From positions 1 to 17,104 of the forward strand of contig JAENRP010000576.1 in the NCBI GenBank assembly GCA_024741835.1: a stretch of 17,104 nucleotides of DNA, in the 5' to 3' direction. Positions within the stretch are counted from its first letter, which is position 1. The number at the start of each line of letters is the position of its first letter. A model generated the notes under the pieces. It was given only the letters and a program-made list of their open reading frames with translations. It did no database searches and had not been told where the DNA came from. Below, in pieces: positions 1-9,821 of the stretch. The translations under genes and the position numbers were made by a program. Source of the DNA: Diplocarpon mali. Lineage: Eukaryota; Ascomycota; Leotiomycetes; Helotiales; Drepanopezizaceae.

Positions 1-348
1 TTAGGTTTAATAATATATTAAAAATTAAGGCAAAGCTTAATAAATAAGTAAAATAAGGAGTTTATTATAAACTAATTATAATATATAAAGGTTCCTATTA
101 GAATAGTATCGCTAAGTAAAGCATCTAATAAGTAGAGACTAACTATTGCACTTTATTATAAGATGCTGATTTACTATTGGAATTCTAGGACCTTGCGATT
201 AAGGCAGATATATACTTGCGAAATAGAATAGGTAATAGACTAATAGTTAATAGCACTTAAATATTGCTATATAAGGCATATTTTAAATAGAAACTAAGCC
301 TAGACTATATCTATATCTTTAGAAGCGTTTGCTACTCTTATATTAGCC
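1..348. repeat. Left copy of 348-bp terminal direct repeat
   Basis: This stretch is identical by eye, base for base, to 16757-17104. It starts at the first base of the window and its partner ends at the last, which is how an assembled circle or tandem unit looks. It lies wholly inside the integrase region of element A, has no TG...CA ends and no primer site or polypurine tract at its edges, so it is not an LTR. Other repeat pairs here (LTRs) differ at about 10% of sites through RIP, so perfect identity argues for one locus read twice. Confidence 0.95.
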
Positions 349-545
349 TAAAGTCTTAGCCTACGGGTATAAAGAGTAAGAAGCTAATAGACTAAGGTAA
401 AGAGTATGTATTTGTTAAGTATATTAAATAGATAATAAAGCAATAGATAGTATATGCGCTAGATCTAAGGCGAGTAATTACATCCTTAATAATTGAGTTT
501 ATTAAGATAGGTGATATAGCTATCACTCCGATATATTATCATATG
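1..545 (+). pseudogene. Element A: Ty1/copia integrase, catalytic core to C-terminal part (RIP-broken)
   Basis: Frame beginning at base 3 continues the integrase that enters the right end of the window. Visible are the D-N-x-x-E-like region with the catalytic Asp changed to Asn (Asn-Asn at 9-14), the segment Y-K-G-S-Y followed by I-A-K at about 108-116, where the family has I-A-E-R (catalytic Glu to Lys by G-to-A), and the copia-specific region with C-Y-S-Y-I (about 330-345), P-T-G-x-K-S-K-K-L and Y-V-F-V. Integrase inserts element cDNA into the host genome. The match fades near 545, and the polypurine tract begins only about 46 bp later, so reverse transcriptase and RNase H, which follow integrase in copia elements, are absent. 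In-frame TAG/TAA fall where Trp or Gln are expected. Confidence 0.85.
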
Positions 546-590
546 ACCTTACTGCTTAATCAGTAGGATATTGATACGTATATAGCTATA

Positions 591-603
591 GGGAAGAAAG
601 GGG
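591..603 (+). promoter_or_regulatory. Element A polypurine tract
   Basis: Thirteen purines, GGGAAGAAAGGGG, end directly at the proposed LTR start. In LTR elements this tract resists RNase H and primes plus-strand synthesis just upstream of the 3' LTR. B and C have the related AAGGGGTG at the same place. Here it is followed by the LTR and then by a primer site, the order expected at the single LTR of a circle or a shared LTR of an array. Confidence 0.6.
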
Positions 604-694
604 TAACCTTCCTTTCTTAACTTTTACTAATATATCGACTATCGACCTTTAAAAGTTTCTCTTACCTACTGCGCCGACTCACTTAAGCTTAATA
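604..694 (+). repeat. Element A LTR (single copy, about 91 bp)
   Basis: Bounded by a polypurine tract on the left and a tRNA primer site on the right. It begins TAACC and ends AATA, consistent with RIP of TG...CA ends (TG to TA, CA to TA). No second copy exists in the window, so the limits rest only on the flanking signals; the left edge could be off by tens of bases. At 91 bp it would be short but within the range for copia elements. Confidence 0.55.
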
Positions 695-710
695 GGTTAT
701 AAGCCCTAGC
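695..710 (+). promoter_or_regulatory. Element A primer binding site (initiator tRNA-Met anticodon region)
   Basis: GGTTATAAGCCCTAGC directly follows the LTR. With RIP (TG to TA) allowed for, it matches the complement of the fungal initiator tRNA-Met anticodon arm, GGTTATGAGCCCTG. Drosophila copia uses this internal site with a half-tRNA primer. The same sequence stands at this place in B and, less completely, in C. Confidence 0.7.
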
Positions 711-730
711 TAGACTAATAATAGATTATT

Positions 731-776
731 AACTTCCTTTAGAAAGCACTTATGCTATAACTATTAGTAGGAAGTT
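731..776 (+). other. Element A leader inverted repeat (hairpin)
   Basis: AACTTCCT (731-738) and AGGAAGTT (769-776) are exact inverted complements around a 30-nt loop, starting 36 nt after the LTR. Elements B and C have inverted repeats at matching positions in their leaders. A structured RNA element for packaging or dimerisation is possible, but this is inference. Confidence 0.5.
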
Positions 777-816
777 GAACGAGACTTATAGTAAGAGGCA
801 AGCAATCGGCGAATAG

Positions 817-945
817 GAGGTATGATTCCTTATTTAACCAACCTATATTGCAAGAGGTATGATTCCTTACTTTATAACCCTTGGTATTGCAAGAGGTATA
901 ATTCCTTACTTTACTATATTTCATAAGAGGTATGATTCCCTGCGT
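817..945 (+). repeat. Minisatellite in element A leader, 4 units
   Basis: GAGGTATGATTCC or a one-base variant starts at 817, 854, 893 and 927, usually followed by TTA(C)TTTATAACC. Spacing is 37, 39 and 34 bp. A weaker fifth unit may begin near 968. The leader 711-1092 holds this repeat and the hairpin and no convincing coding sequence. Confidence 0.8.
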
Positions 946-1092
946 TATAGCCTAAAAACCCTTTTCGATAAGAGGACTTCCTCCTTATTTAATACTTTTA
1001 TAATACCTGCTATTTAATCATTTCGACTTGTTAATAGGAGGAGTACCTTTAACCATTTAATTTATTTGATTTTAAACGCAATTCTATTCGAA

Positions 1093-1989
1093 ATAGCAAT
1101 AGCTTCTGATTCTAATTAAAACACTAGACCTAAAGACCTTTAACTCTCTTAAAAGAACTGGTAATAATAGTTCGACGATTTAAAGCTTTACTTTAAAAGC
1201 AAAGGTATCGAAATAGCAATTTAAAAGACACTTATTAAATATATAAGAATAGCCCCTTATACTCCCTCTACCGATTCGTCTACTTCTACTTTAATAGCTA
1301 ATATAACTACTAAGGATCTGCCAGATATATTAAATAAGCTTAGCCTAAGAGCCTTAGTAGATAATAACTAAGAATCCTAAAGGCAGATATTAAATATAAA
1401 AAAGGAGAAGGAGTATAGGCTAGCCTTAGTTAAATATAAGCTTAAGATTAATAAAGGTTTAAGCGATAAAGATCAAGATTTTATTTAAGTTTATAATAAT
1501 ATAAAGATAAGATAGGATACTTTAAAGGTAAAATACTCTTAAACAACTGCCTTTAATACTTAGTATCTACTATAGTAGATCACTTTATTTTAATATAAAA
1601 AAGATAAAGATAGTAAGAATATAGATATAAATATAGACTTTGCCTAGTCTATATTATATAAAGTAAAAAGGAGAATAAAAGCTATAGATCTTAAGATAGC
1701 TATAACTTTTAGGAAAACTTAGCTTTTTAGTTTCTTATTTAATAGCCTCCCTTTTAAGTTTGCTATTATAAAACAATCTCTTCTTATCTAATCCAACCTT
1801 AAGATCTATAAGAAGATCGACCTCCTTTAAACTATTAAGTAAGACCTTAAAGGACGCTTTAAATCGGCAAATGCCGCATTATAAGGTAACGATAAGCCTA
1901 AGAAGAGAAAGGAGCGTAGGATAAGCCCTTAAGCTTATTAGGAATGCTACTTCTATAATAGTACTTATAATATTACTAATTATAAAATT
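1093..1989 (+). pseudogene. Element A: Ty1/copia gag, N-terminal and central part, interrupted by element B
   Basis: Frame 1081 onward is gag-like with no indel that I can see. Ten or more TAA/TAG codons sit at probable Gln/Trp positions. Recognisable gag features are K-N-W-x-x-W-F-D-D-L-K near 1145-1180, then a helical stretch with D-x-x-x-I-L-Y (about 1640-1660), L-F-x-F-L-x-N-S-L-P (about 1722-1755) and I-K-Q-S-L-L-I. A Lys/Arg-rich tail (about 1895-1920) leads into a zinc knuckle E-C-Y-F-Y-N-S-T-Y, in which later Cys and His are now Tyr (TGT/CAT to TAT). Gag forms the virus-like particle that packages element RNA. No start ATG survives; ATA at 1093 or 1099 is the probable former ATG. The frame resumes at 15166. 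Confidence 0.8.
1985..1989 (+). repeat. Target-site duplication of element B, left copy
   Basis: AAATT here is repeated at 15161-15165 directly after B's right LTR. Five bases is the usual copia duplication length. It fixes the LTR start at 1990 (TATTG, from TGTTG by RIP). Confidence 0.9.
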
Positions 1990-2222
1990 TATTGCAGGTA
2001 TGCCCGTCACATGTTTGTCATATGATCTGTCATATAATACATCATATATATAATATGTCATATGACTTGCCATATAAATTAGTGGCAGCCCTTGTTAAAT
2101 AGCTTGTAGTTAGAGAGCTCTTATGAATCAAGATACTCAATATCGTTATTTGCATCTCATACTTCATTATGCCCTCTTCTAGTTTACTATCAAGTTCACT
2201 ATTAGAGAACCTCCTTGCTATA
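1990..2222 (+). repeat. Element B 5' LTR
   Basis: 233 bp, the same length as the copy at 14928-15160. I count 22 differences, 20 of them C/T or G/A transitions, the mark of RIP. It begins TATTG (RIP of TGTTG) and ends CTATA (partner CTACA). It contains a TA-rich stretch with repeated CATATGA near 2030-2075 that could hold promoter elements. Confidence 0.93.
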
Positions 2223-2241
2223 GGTTATAAGCCCTATATGC
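2223..2241 (+). promoter_or_regulatory. Element B primer binding site (initiator tRNA-Met anticodon region)
   Basis: GGTTATAAGCCCTATATGC directly abuts the LTR. Undoing TG-to-TA changes gives GGTTATGAGCCCTGCATGC, which over its first 15 bases equals the complement of the anticodon arm of yeast initiator tRNA-Met as I know it. This implies priming by a cut tRNA, as in Drosophila copia. Confidence 0.8.
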
Positions 2242-2266
2242 TTATAAATAGCATTCGACAAATTCC

Positions 2267-2307
2267 ATCGATTAGAGTCTCCTTTACAAACGAAAAGGCT
2301 AATCGAT
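2267..2307 (+). other. Element B leader hairpin
   Basis: ATCGATTAG (2267-2275) pairs exactly with CTAATCGAT (2299-2307). Within it CCTTT (2281-2285) pairs with AAAGG (2294-2298), leaving a 5-nt bulge and an 8-nt loop: 14 base pairs in all. It starts 44 nt after the LTR, like the leader inverted repeats in A and C. The rest of the leader, 2308-2551, shows nothing I can name. Confidence 0.65.
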
Positions 2308-2551
2308 ATTTTTAAGTTTTACTTAACTAACGATATATAATAAGCGTTATTTTAATAATAAAATAGTAGCTACTCCCCTTCTAAAGCGCTATATAATAAT
2401 CTAAGCTTATATAAGATTCGTTACTATAGCTAAATCATTAGGACTAATAGCTAAGATTACCAGCTTAATTGCTAAAAGTACTCCATTGCCTAAATCACCT
2501 AATTTTAAAGGGACTAATATATAGTACCCTAAACTCGAATTCAATAGTTCA

Positions 2552-2605
2552 TCTCCTCCTCCTCCTCTTTCTCTTCCTTTCGATAACTCTATATATATAT
2601 ATATA
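2552..2605 (+). repeat. Pyrimidine tract and (TA)n before element B gag
   Basis: 2552-2581 is an unbroken run of pyrimidines containing CTCCTCCTCCTCC, and 2590-2605 is a TA microsatellite. CT-rich tracts are common just upstream of fungal transcription starts, but in an LTR element the start should lie in the LTR, so a regulatory role is only a possibility. Confidence 0.5.
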
Positions 2606-3666
2606 AATAAGATATTATTATTATCTTCAGCTGCCCTTAGCCTCCCTAAGTCTTAAAAGCTTAAAGGCGCAAAGGACTATAGCTAGTAGAGGAATAAGGT
2701 TTTGAACCTTGCAAAGTCAAACGCCTTAACTATGCATCTTTATATAAAAGCTAGAATATATGCTCCACTTAAGGTTGACTTATAAGACCGTTTTATTATA
2801 CTTAAGGAAAGGGACAATTGGATTAGATAAGAAGCTAAGGAATCTTAAATAAAGCTTACTATTATACTTAATTGCAAACTAGGCCTATTAGCTTATATAA
2901 AAGGCGATAAATCTGCCTTAAATATATAGGAAGCTCTTTAAAAATAGTATAAAGGATCTGGAATAGTACTTGAATATAATGCTATATAGACCTACGTTAC
3001 TATTAAATATAATGACTTTAACTTACTTAAAGCTTATATTATCGCCTTTAGGCTTTTAATTATTAAATTAGAAGCTCTCGACTCTACCCCTCCCTCTTAC
3101 TAGTACCTTATTATATTTATTACTAGCTATTTTAATAGATGGCCTATTTAGGTAGATCGATAACGCTTTAACCTTCGCTTAGCTATAGCAGTTGGACGAA
3201 AATCAAAGATTACGCTTAAAGCTCTTATTAAAGATATTACTAACGAAGCTCAAGCCTTATAGAGTTTAAAAATGAATAGAACCGTCTTATATAATAATAA
3301 ATCGATTAGCAAGCCGCATTCCTCTAACTATAAGAAGTCAGAGAATAAGGGAGGTTTTAAAGACTTAAAGAAGAGCACCTTTAAGAATACTACCAACTCC
3401 CCTAACTCTCCTAACTCCTTCTGTCCTTATTACAAGCAATTAGAGCTATACTATAAGGCAGAAGATTGCTTTGCAATTAATAAATCGAAAAGAGAGGCCT
3501 AGGAGAAGGATTCAAGGAAGAAGTACGTATTTTATTACCTTAAAGGCAAGGACGATAAGTTATTGCTATTATCATTAAAAGGTAAGAAGCCTTTTAAGAA
3601 GATTCAGAAGGAAGACGAAGAGTCAGATAATGACCTCTTTAAGCATACTATACTATTATTAACCCT

Positions 3667-3762
3667 AGGGCCAATTCTCACTTGCGAGCCGGGCCTAGGA
3701 GTCAATTCATCACTAAGGCCAATTTCCACTCGCGAGCTGGGCTTAGGACTTAGTTCTTCTAC
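3667..3762 (-). repeat. GC-rich palindrome-like motif, 2 copies, inverted orientation
   Basis: Two 48-bp units (3667-3714, 3715-3762), each carrying the motif whose reverse complement is ACTCCTAGGCCGGGC..GCAAGT. Read on the + strand in the gag-protease frame they encode the 16-residue repeat containing L-T-C-E-P-G-L-G-V-N-S. The same motif occurs in the opposite orientation at 12712-12855 and 14726-14752 and in the A array at 15793-16268. GC content is well above the surroundings. Confidence 0.85.
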
Positions 3763-3890
3763 CTCCTACTTCTTATTAAAATTGAGGAATTATTAGCTAT
3801 ATAATATAGGTGCTAGTAAGCATATCTCTAATAATCTCTCTAAGTTCACTTCCTATACTACTTAAGATAATCTACCCTTTTTAAGTATAG

Positions 3891-3895
3891 TTAAT
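3891..3895 (+). repeat. Target-site duplication of element C, left copy
   Basis: TTAAT, repeated at 11468-11472 directly after C's right LTR. It fixes the left LTR start at 3896. Confidence 0.93.
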
Positions 3896-4093
3896 TGTCG
3901 TGCAGAATGGGCGGAGTCTCCACTTATTCTGGAGACCCTCCACGTGACTCCTGCTGAGTCATAGACTCTCCCTTTTCTTTCCGAAGTCTCCTTACCAGAT
4001 ATACACTAGAGAACAATATAATCAATTATCTTCTCCTATATCAGCGAGCCTCTTGAGCGACCTAATGAAGGCCCTCCAGCCGACCGCACTATA
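3896..4093 (+). repeat. Element C 5' LTR
   Basis: 198 bp, begins TGTCG and ends CTATA. Compared with 11270-11467 I count 24 differences, all C/T or G/A transitions, in both directions. This copy kept most of the G residues that the other lost (for example CTGCTGAGTC against CTACTAAGTT), so the two LTRs were hit unequally. Confidence 0.95.
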
Positions 4094-4106
4094 GTTATAA
4101 GCCTTG
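4094..4106 (+). promoter_or_regulatory. Element C primer binding site (initiator tRNA-Met anticodon region)
   Basis: GTTATAAGCCTTG follows the LTR at once. It matches GTTATGAGCC(C/T)TG, the complement of the initiator tRNA-Met anticodon arm, after one TG-to-TA change and one C-to-T change. It lacks the first G present in A and B. Confidence 0.65.
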
Positions 4107-4153
4107 TAAGCACTTTAATATGCTTTCTCTTTGTATGCAACTGGCTAGAGGGC

Positions 4154-4201
4154 CCTTCGAGCTCCTGACCGACTTTTCGAATACTTATAACGACTCGAAG
4201 G
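4154..4201 (+). other. Element C leader inverted repeat
   Basis: CCTTCGAG (4154-4161) and CTCGAAGG (4194-4201) are exact inverted complements around a 32-nt loop, starting 60 nt after the LTR. It is the counterpart of the leader inverted repeats in A and B. A 64-codon open frame overlapping it (4120-4314) has no recognisable product. Confidence 0.5.
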
Positions 4202-4298
4202 ACTTTCATTTTCAATTAACAAATCTCCATTTTCCGATCGAACCTTATTTGCAAACCTCATTTATATACCTAACCTTTTTCACTAGACTCTATTTAAA

Positions 4299-7200
4299 AT
4301 GTCTGACTCTTTGAGCATCTTCGAGCCTTGCTTTAATACCTTTGCCTTTTAGGTAAAGTGGTTTAGTAAATATATATTCTTTATTAAGCTTTATAATATC
4401 ACTATTTTTGCCAATCTAAGACTCCTATTTAAGTCAATTATAAAGACCGAGCCTTAAGCTCCCTTTATATAAGAGCTTAAGGAATTAGAAACGGCTAACC
4501 TCTGCATAGTATACGCGAGGTCGTATAAAGAGTATACAGCGACTCTATTCGAACAGATTTACGCCCGCTTTCCCCTAGGAGATCTGTCAAAGGCTCCTCC
4601 TCCATAGGCTTCTTATAAGGACATTAAGGATGAATATAAAATCCTAATAAAGGAGCACTACTTGCGTAAGGAAACTTAGAAGACCTAATGTAAATACTAT
4701 AAGCTACTCTTAGAATAGGTCTCTAAGACCGTCGATAGAACGCTCCTAGCTTCTGCGATGGCTTAAGTATAAATCCAAGCTAAGAAGCTCTCCTCTTTAA
4801 TACCTAATAGAGACACTCTTATAAGTGGAACCACTGCTAACGACCCGCATGCTAATTTGGTCAACTAGCAACTCTTACTCTAAGGCTTAGTATCTATTTT
4901 AAAGTGTGATATTGCGCCTTCCGATAAGGCTATTCAGTCTTAGACAAGGCTTCAATACCGTAATATACTATGCTAAGGCAAGACTGAGAGAACCAATACT
5001 TAGCAGTAGATCCAGGAGTGGCAGGAGGCATACCGCTTAGCAGAGCAATATAGTCTTCCTAAGATCAAAGGGAGACTAGGAGTTATTGACTTTTTAGACT
5101 CAGTTGCAATAAAGATTAATCCGAGTTAGGCGACTTGCTTAAAGGAGGAAATTATTACTAATAAGTAGATAAGAACCCTATGCAAGCACGACCTAATATA
5201 GCTGAGCTGCGCCCTAGTAGGTATTGAATCCAATAGAGCGATCAATAATAAAGGGCTAGCAGTTTTTACTACTCGAGAGTCTCTCCTAAATGCCGAAACC
5301 CCTTTGCAGGCTCTAGCGAGCAGCTCCCGAAATCGCTCCATAAGCTCTAAGAGGGAGATCAGGCCTAAGTGCCCTTGTAGAGGCTTTAAAAATCACTATT
5401 AGAAGCCCTAGGACTATCGGAAACTGTTGTATGCTATAGATAGGCGTAAGGAAAATATGAAGGTTCTCCCCTCGCGAGAGGAGGTCCTACGAATACGAAA
5501 GGCTTTAAACGCAGGAGACTAGTTCAAGGGTCTTTAAGCATGGCTTAAGGAGAATGATATTGCAGTAATAGCAATTGACAAATTCAAGGGAAAGGCTTCA
5601 GCCTCTAAGGAGAACGGTTCAGGTAGTAAAAGGGAGAATTCACCAGTCTTTATAGTAATAGATCCCTTTGCCTTCGACGCTTTTAAAGAATTGTTCAACG
5701 TCTACTACCTCTTTAAGCTAGAACGCCACCTGCTCTCCTTAAGTATACTCCTTGATAATTGCGCGGTTACTCATATTATTAATTCGAAGGATTTACTTAT
5801 CGTAGGCACCTTTAAGCCTTTTGGCGACTTATAGCAATATATTAAAGCAGGTACCTTAAGACTCCTAATTATTAGGAGAGGTAATAGATATATAGCAGAC
5901 TCTCTTCTATAGCGTAACGGCTCTCCTATAGGGATAACGCTTTACAATATTGCTATTATAAAGGAGTTTACTACTAATATCATCTCAGAGAGGCTCCTTG
6001 CAAATAAGGGTTTTTAGTACTCTAGGGTAGACCTCACTTTGCGCTCTAAGAGCATTAGAGATTCTATGAAGCGAGCTTAATTAGAGTATTGCCATAATCT
6101 CGTTTTCTTTAAATATAAGCCTATTAACTATTTAGATCTTTTAAATATGCTTTAATATGACTTTTCTACTTTAATAGCGTTCCCTATAGCTAAGATAACG
6201 CTTTATAATAGGTTCCAGTTTAGCTATGCACCTACTAGGGTGCAGGACGATAACGCGTACACTTGGTACCTTCGCGCTGGCCACTTAAGCGCAGAGGCTC
6301 TCTAAGCGCTAGTCAAGTGCGCCAAGGGAGTAAAGATCAGGGGAATATAAAGGCTAGAGTGCCCTATATGCGTAGTAGCATCTGCTAGGTAAGTTATTTC
6401 TTATACTACCTTTAAGAACCGATCTCTAAGGCCCTTCTTTAGGATCTCCTAGGATCTCTTTAACTTTTTAAACAACTTATATAATAGTTGCTTATAAGTT
6501 CTTTTAATTAAGGATGAGTATAGCAGTATGCTCTAGACGTTCCTACTAAGATCGAAGGGCGGAGATATAGTTATAGAGGTCCTCTAGGCCTTTGAAGTAT
6601 AGGTGAAACGCTAATATAGGCTTTCTATTTGCAAAATCAGGTAAGATAACGATACTTTAGTAATCTCCTTAAGGGAAGACTCTCTTATAAAGTACTAGAG
6701 ATAGGTAAAAGAGGAGGGAATCGATTTAGAGCTTACTCCTACTTATATATACCAACCTAATAAAGGCGCGGAGCGAGTAGGAAGGGAGTTGATTAAACGC
6801 TCTATTAAAATAAGGATCCACGCCAGGCTTCTAGCGAGCCTTTGGCCAAAGGTTATAAAGGCTGCTACGTACCTTTATAATATCTCCCTACTTGCTAGAA
6901 AGAAGATGATCTTATTAAGCGAAGCTCTCTATAGTTGATTTAAGCAGTATTTTCGATTCTATAAGCTGCTGCTTATTAAGCAGATGACGGCGAGCTTAAA
7001 GCCCGACTAGAGTCGCATTTATATATATAGCGCTTGCGCATACCCTTTAATTAGGGAGAGGGAGGCGGGGAGGGACCGCTGAACCTTTAAAATTAAACCA
7101 TAAGGGTACTTAGGTTACTTAGTTAGATATATTACCTCTAATGTTTATAGAATCTGGGTTCCTATGCTCTAGTAAGTAATAACAACTCGTAATATCGAAT

Positions 7201-9821
7201 TCGATAAGTCTCTCTTCTATAGTCCAGAAGCTAAGCGCATAAACCCTATATCGCGCTAGGAACTTGAGATAACCCTCCAATTGATTAGAGAGGGAGAGGG
7301 AGCTTAGGACGCTGAGTTCGAAGGCATTTTCAAGGAATCGGAGCTTATCGCAGGGCCGAACGCAATCGCCGCGGAAGAAGCTGCTGTATAAGAAGAGCCT
7401 ATATTATAGACCGACGCTGCTCTACAGCCTCTAACCAATAATATAAAAGGCCTTAACTTAAATCCAAATTCTCTAAGAGACCTACTTAAAAACTCAGGGG
7501 TAGAAGCAAGCGAACTAGAAGCCACTTCGCTAGTCTTTAAGAAGGCAAATGGCGATTAAAGCTCAGGGGTAATAATTCCTTATAAAGGCCCTACCGAAGA
7601 AGGAACCGTAGACAACTCTAAAGGAGTCTCTAGAGATAAGTTCTATAGGGCGATCGGCAGATCTTTAGCCGCTATTCTATATAGGAATAGAGATAGCTTA
7701 AGGGCTCTAAGATAGAGTCTTCGGTTACAAAGGCAGGCCTTAGTAAACTTTAGTAAAAGGCTAGAGGCACTGCTACTAAAATCTAAGAGGAGCTCTAATA
7801 GTCTTATAAGAAGCGACCTAGTAAGAGGAGTAAGCCCTAATAATACAATACCTCAAGTTGTAATACTAGCTTAAAGACTATAAGCTTAGGAGATAGAGCC
7901 ACCCAGACTCTTAAAGGAACCTCTAGTAATAATAAAAATAGAGGAGGAGACCTATAGAGAAAAGCGCAAGGAGGAACTCCCTCTTCCTAGGCAAAAGAGG
8001 ATAAGACGCTTAAGCGTTAAGCAATAGGAGACTTTAAAAGTGTACGCTACTGCTTTAGAGCATATGCTCTCTTAAAGCAATATTGATTTACCTTACTCCT
8101 TATATGCGTAGGAGTTTGTATCGACCTTTTAAGCGAACGAATAGATAAGGGAGGATAGGAAGGACTATTTGACAGTTTATATAATTATTAAAGCTGCAGT
8201 TAATAGTTAAGCAAAGGATAGAGCGCAGTCTCCTAACCGCCTATAGTACTAAGGCTCTCTGCCGAAGCCTCCGAAAGGATAGCTGGACCTAGAGAAGCAC
8301 CCTTTTAGCAAATGATTTAAGGAAGGAAGGCGCTAGGAGATTAGGAATTTAAAATCTCGGAGTTGCTAGAGAATCGTACGAAGGGATTATTCAAAGCTCT
8401 TGCTAATACTATTAAAATGGGTTTTTACCTATAAGGTCAATAGCTCTAGCGAGCTTCTAAAGTGCCGATTATAGCTAATTATGCAAAGGGATCTCTAAGA
8501 CAAAGCTTCAATTTTCTCAACCTACGCAGCCACGCTTGCAGCGAGGTCTTTTAAGGTACTAATAGCGCTTGCCGCGTACTTCGATATAGAAGTAAAGCAG
8601 TTCGACGTCGTTAACGCATTCGTCAACGCTCTTAAAGACCTAAGGAGTGCTCTAGTCATATGCTTCCTACTAGATGGCTTTAAGCGCCCTAGTATAGTAG
8701 TAGAACTGGACCGCGCACTCTATAGGCTGAAAGACTCTCTAGCGCTATAGTATAAGAACTTCGCAGGAACGCTCAAGGGCCTTCAACTTGAGCCACTAGG
8801 CGAGGAGCCTTGTATTTTCACAATAAAGGATCGTATAGTCTTTATAGCGTTTTATATCGACGATATTCAAGTATTATATAAGGCCTTTAACCTAGATCGG
8901 GCGACTTATCTGATTGAAGACCTAAAGAGGGCGTACGAGCTTACTATTATAGGAGATATCTCCTAGTTCCTTAGAGTAAGGATTATTTAAAATAGGAAGG
9001 CAAAGAGGATCTCCTTGGTTTATGATACCTATATTAAGAAGATCGCTCAAAAGTTTAGAGCTAATATAAGGAGAGTGCTTAATACTCTACTACCAAAGAA
9101 GGAGTTTATTAAGAACTTAGGGCAAGCTTCTTTAGAAAAGGTAAAGGAGTATTAAAAGAAAATAGGCTTTATTCTCTATACGGCGATTATAATACGCCCA
9201 GATGTTGCATTCGCAGCCTTCTAACTGTCTTTCTTCCTAACTAATCTAAGCTCTAAGCACCTCTTAGCCGCAGACTGGACGCTTTAATACCTATATAGTA
9301 CGCGCTTCTTAGGAATTGCCTATAGCTTTAAGGCTAAGGAATACCAATTGGTCGCGTCTTTAAATGCTTCTTTTAAAGATGATTAAGAGACCTGCAGATC
9401 CTTTTAAGGATACGTCTTCTTCCTATTTAAAGGACCGATTATTTAGAAAGCGAATCGCTAAGCGACTATTATACTCTCTTCTATTAAAGTAGAACTCTAT
9501 GGTATGGTTTCTACTGCAAAGGAGATGATAGCTATAAAATGCCTCTTTAAGGAGATTCGCATAGACTCCCTCTTTAAATAGAATATATATTGCAACAATT
9601 AATAGACGATTCGGCTAATTGTTATAAAGAATAAGAAGATTAAGATAAGCCTCCGATATATTGAAATCAGTAATATATAGATCCGCTAGGAGTACTAGAA
9701 AGGAAGCTTTTAAATAATCTACCTCTCTACTAGGGAGATGCACGCAGATAGGCTTATTAAGAACCTAGACCGCTAGAAGTTTAAGAGCTTCGTTTGTTTA
9801 TTAAACCTTTAGAGCTTTTAA
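4299..9821 (+). pseudogene. Element C: Ty1/copia gag-pol polyprotein (RIP-broken, about 1,840 codons)
   Basis: ATG at 4299 opens M-S-D-S-L-S-I-F-E-P. One phase holds from there to 9821 with no frameshift at the landmarks I checked. In order: gag; zinc knuckle from K-C-P-C-R-G-F (about 5367) to N-H (5394), last Cys now Tyr; protease L-L-D-N-C-A-V-T-H-I (5748-5777); integrase zinc finger W-Y-L-R-A-G-H-L-S (6264-6290) with C-P-I-C (about 6363); integrase core W/stop-D-L-F-N-F (Asp 6453-6455) and Q-P-N-K-G-A-E-R (Glu 6771-6773); linker; reverse transcriptase Q-F-D-V-V-N-A-F (about 8598-8621) and Y-I-D-D (8853-8864); RNase H to about 9809, with L-S-S-I-K-V-E-L-Y and a late M-H-A-D-R-L-I-K-N. The RT catalytic Asp pair survives; dozens of stops do not allow translation. 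The true stop may be 9819-9821. Confidence 0.88.

Larger units (their letters stand above)
2603..3895 (+). pseudogene. Element B: Ty1/copia gag and protease, cut by element C
   Basis: One frame (phase of 3272) runs without indels to the insertion point. Gag is recognisable from about 2627, with many TAA/TAG at former Gln/Trp sites. Its zinc knuckle begins C-P-Y-Y-K-Q-L at about 3421, with E-D-C-F-A-I-N-K-S-K-R following; the usual second Cys and the His are now Tyr. A stretch of 76 codons (3272-3502) happens to be stop-free. The protease active site reads Y-N-I-G-A-S-K-H at 3800-3823, where copia has D-(T/S)-G-A-S-x-H: Asp to Asn and Thr to Ile, both RIP-type, so it would be inactive. Between knuckle and protease lies an in-frame 16-residue repeat (3667-3762). 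The frame resumes at 11473. The original start was probably ATA at 2603 or 2612. Confidence 0.85.

Noticed and set aside
1..348. The 348-bp terminal repeats as the LTR pair of one large element
   Set aside because: They encode integrase in frame, lack TG...CA ends, and have no primer site or polypurine tract at their edges. They are also identical while the true LTR pairs differ by about 10%.
739..924. 61-codon minus-strand open frame
   Set aside because: Antisense of the leader minisatellite of element A; the repeated residues reflect the 34-39 bp unit.
1879..2073. 64-codon minus-strand open frame
   Set aside because: It spans the A gag/B LTR insertion joint, so it cannot be an ancestral gene.
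5126..5341. 71-codon minus-strand open frame
   Set aside because: Antisense shadow of element C gag; no motif.
7304..7525. 73-codon minus-strand open frame
   Set aside because: Antisense of the element C integrase-RT linker; no motif.
4299..9821. Reassigned TAG/TAA codons (a Gln code), which would make the polyproteins open
   Set aside because: Stops replace both Trp and Gln, TGA also occurs, and Cys/His-to-Tyr, Asp-to-Asn and LTR transitions show general C-to-T mutation. RIP explains all of this.
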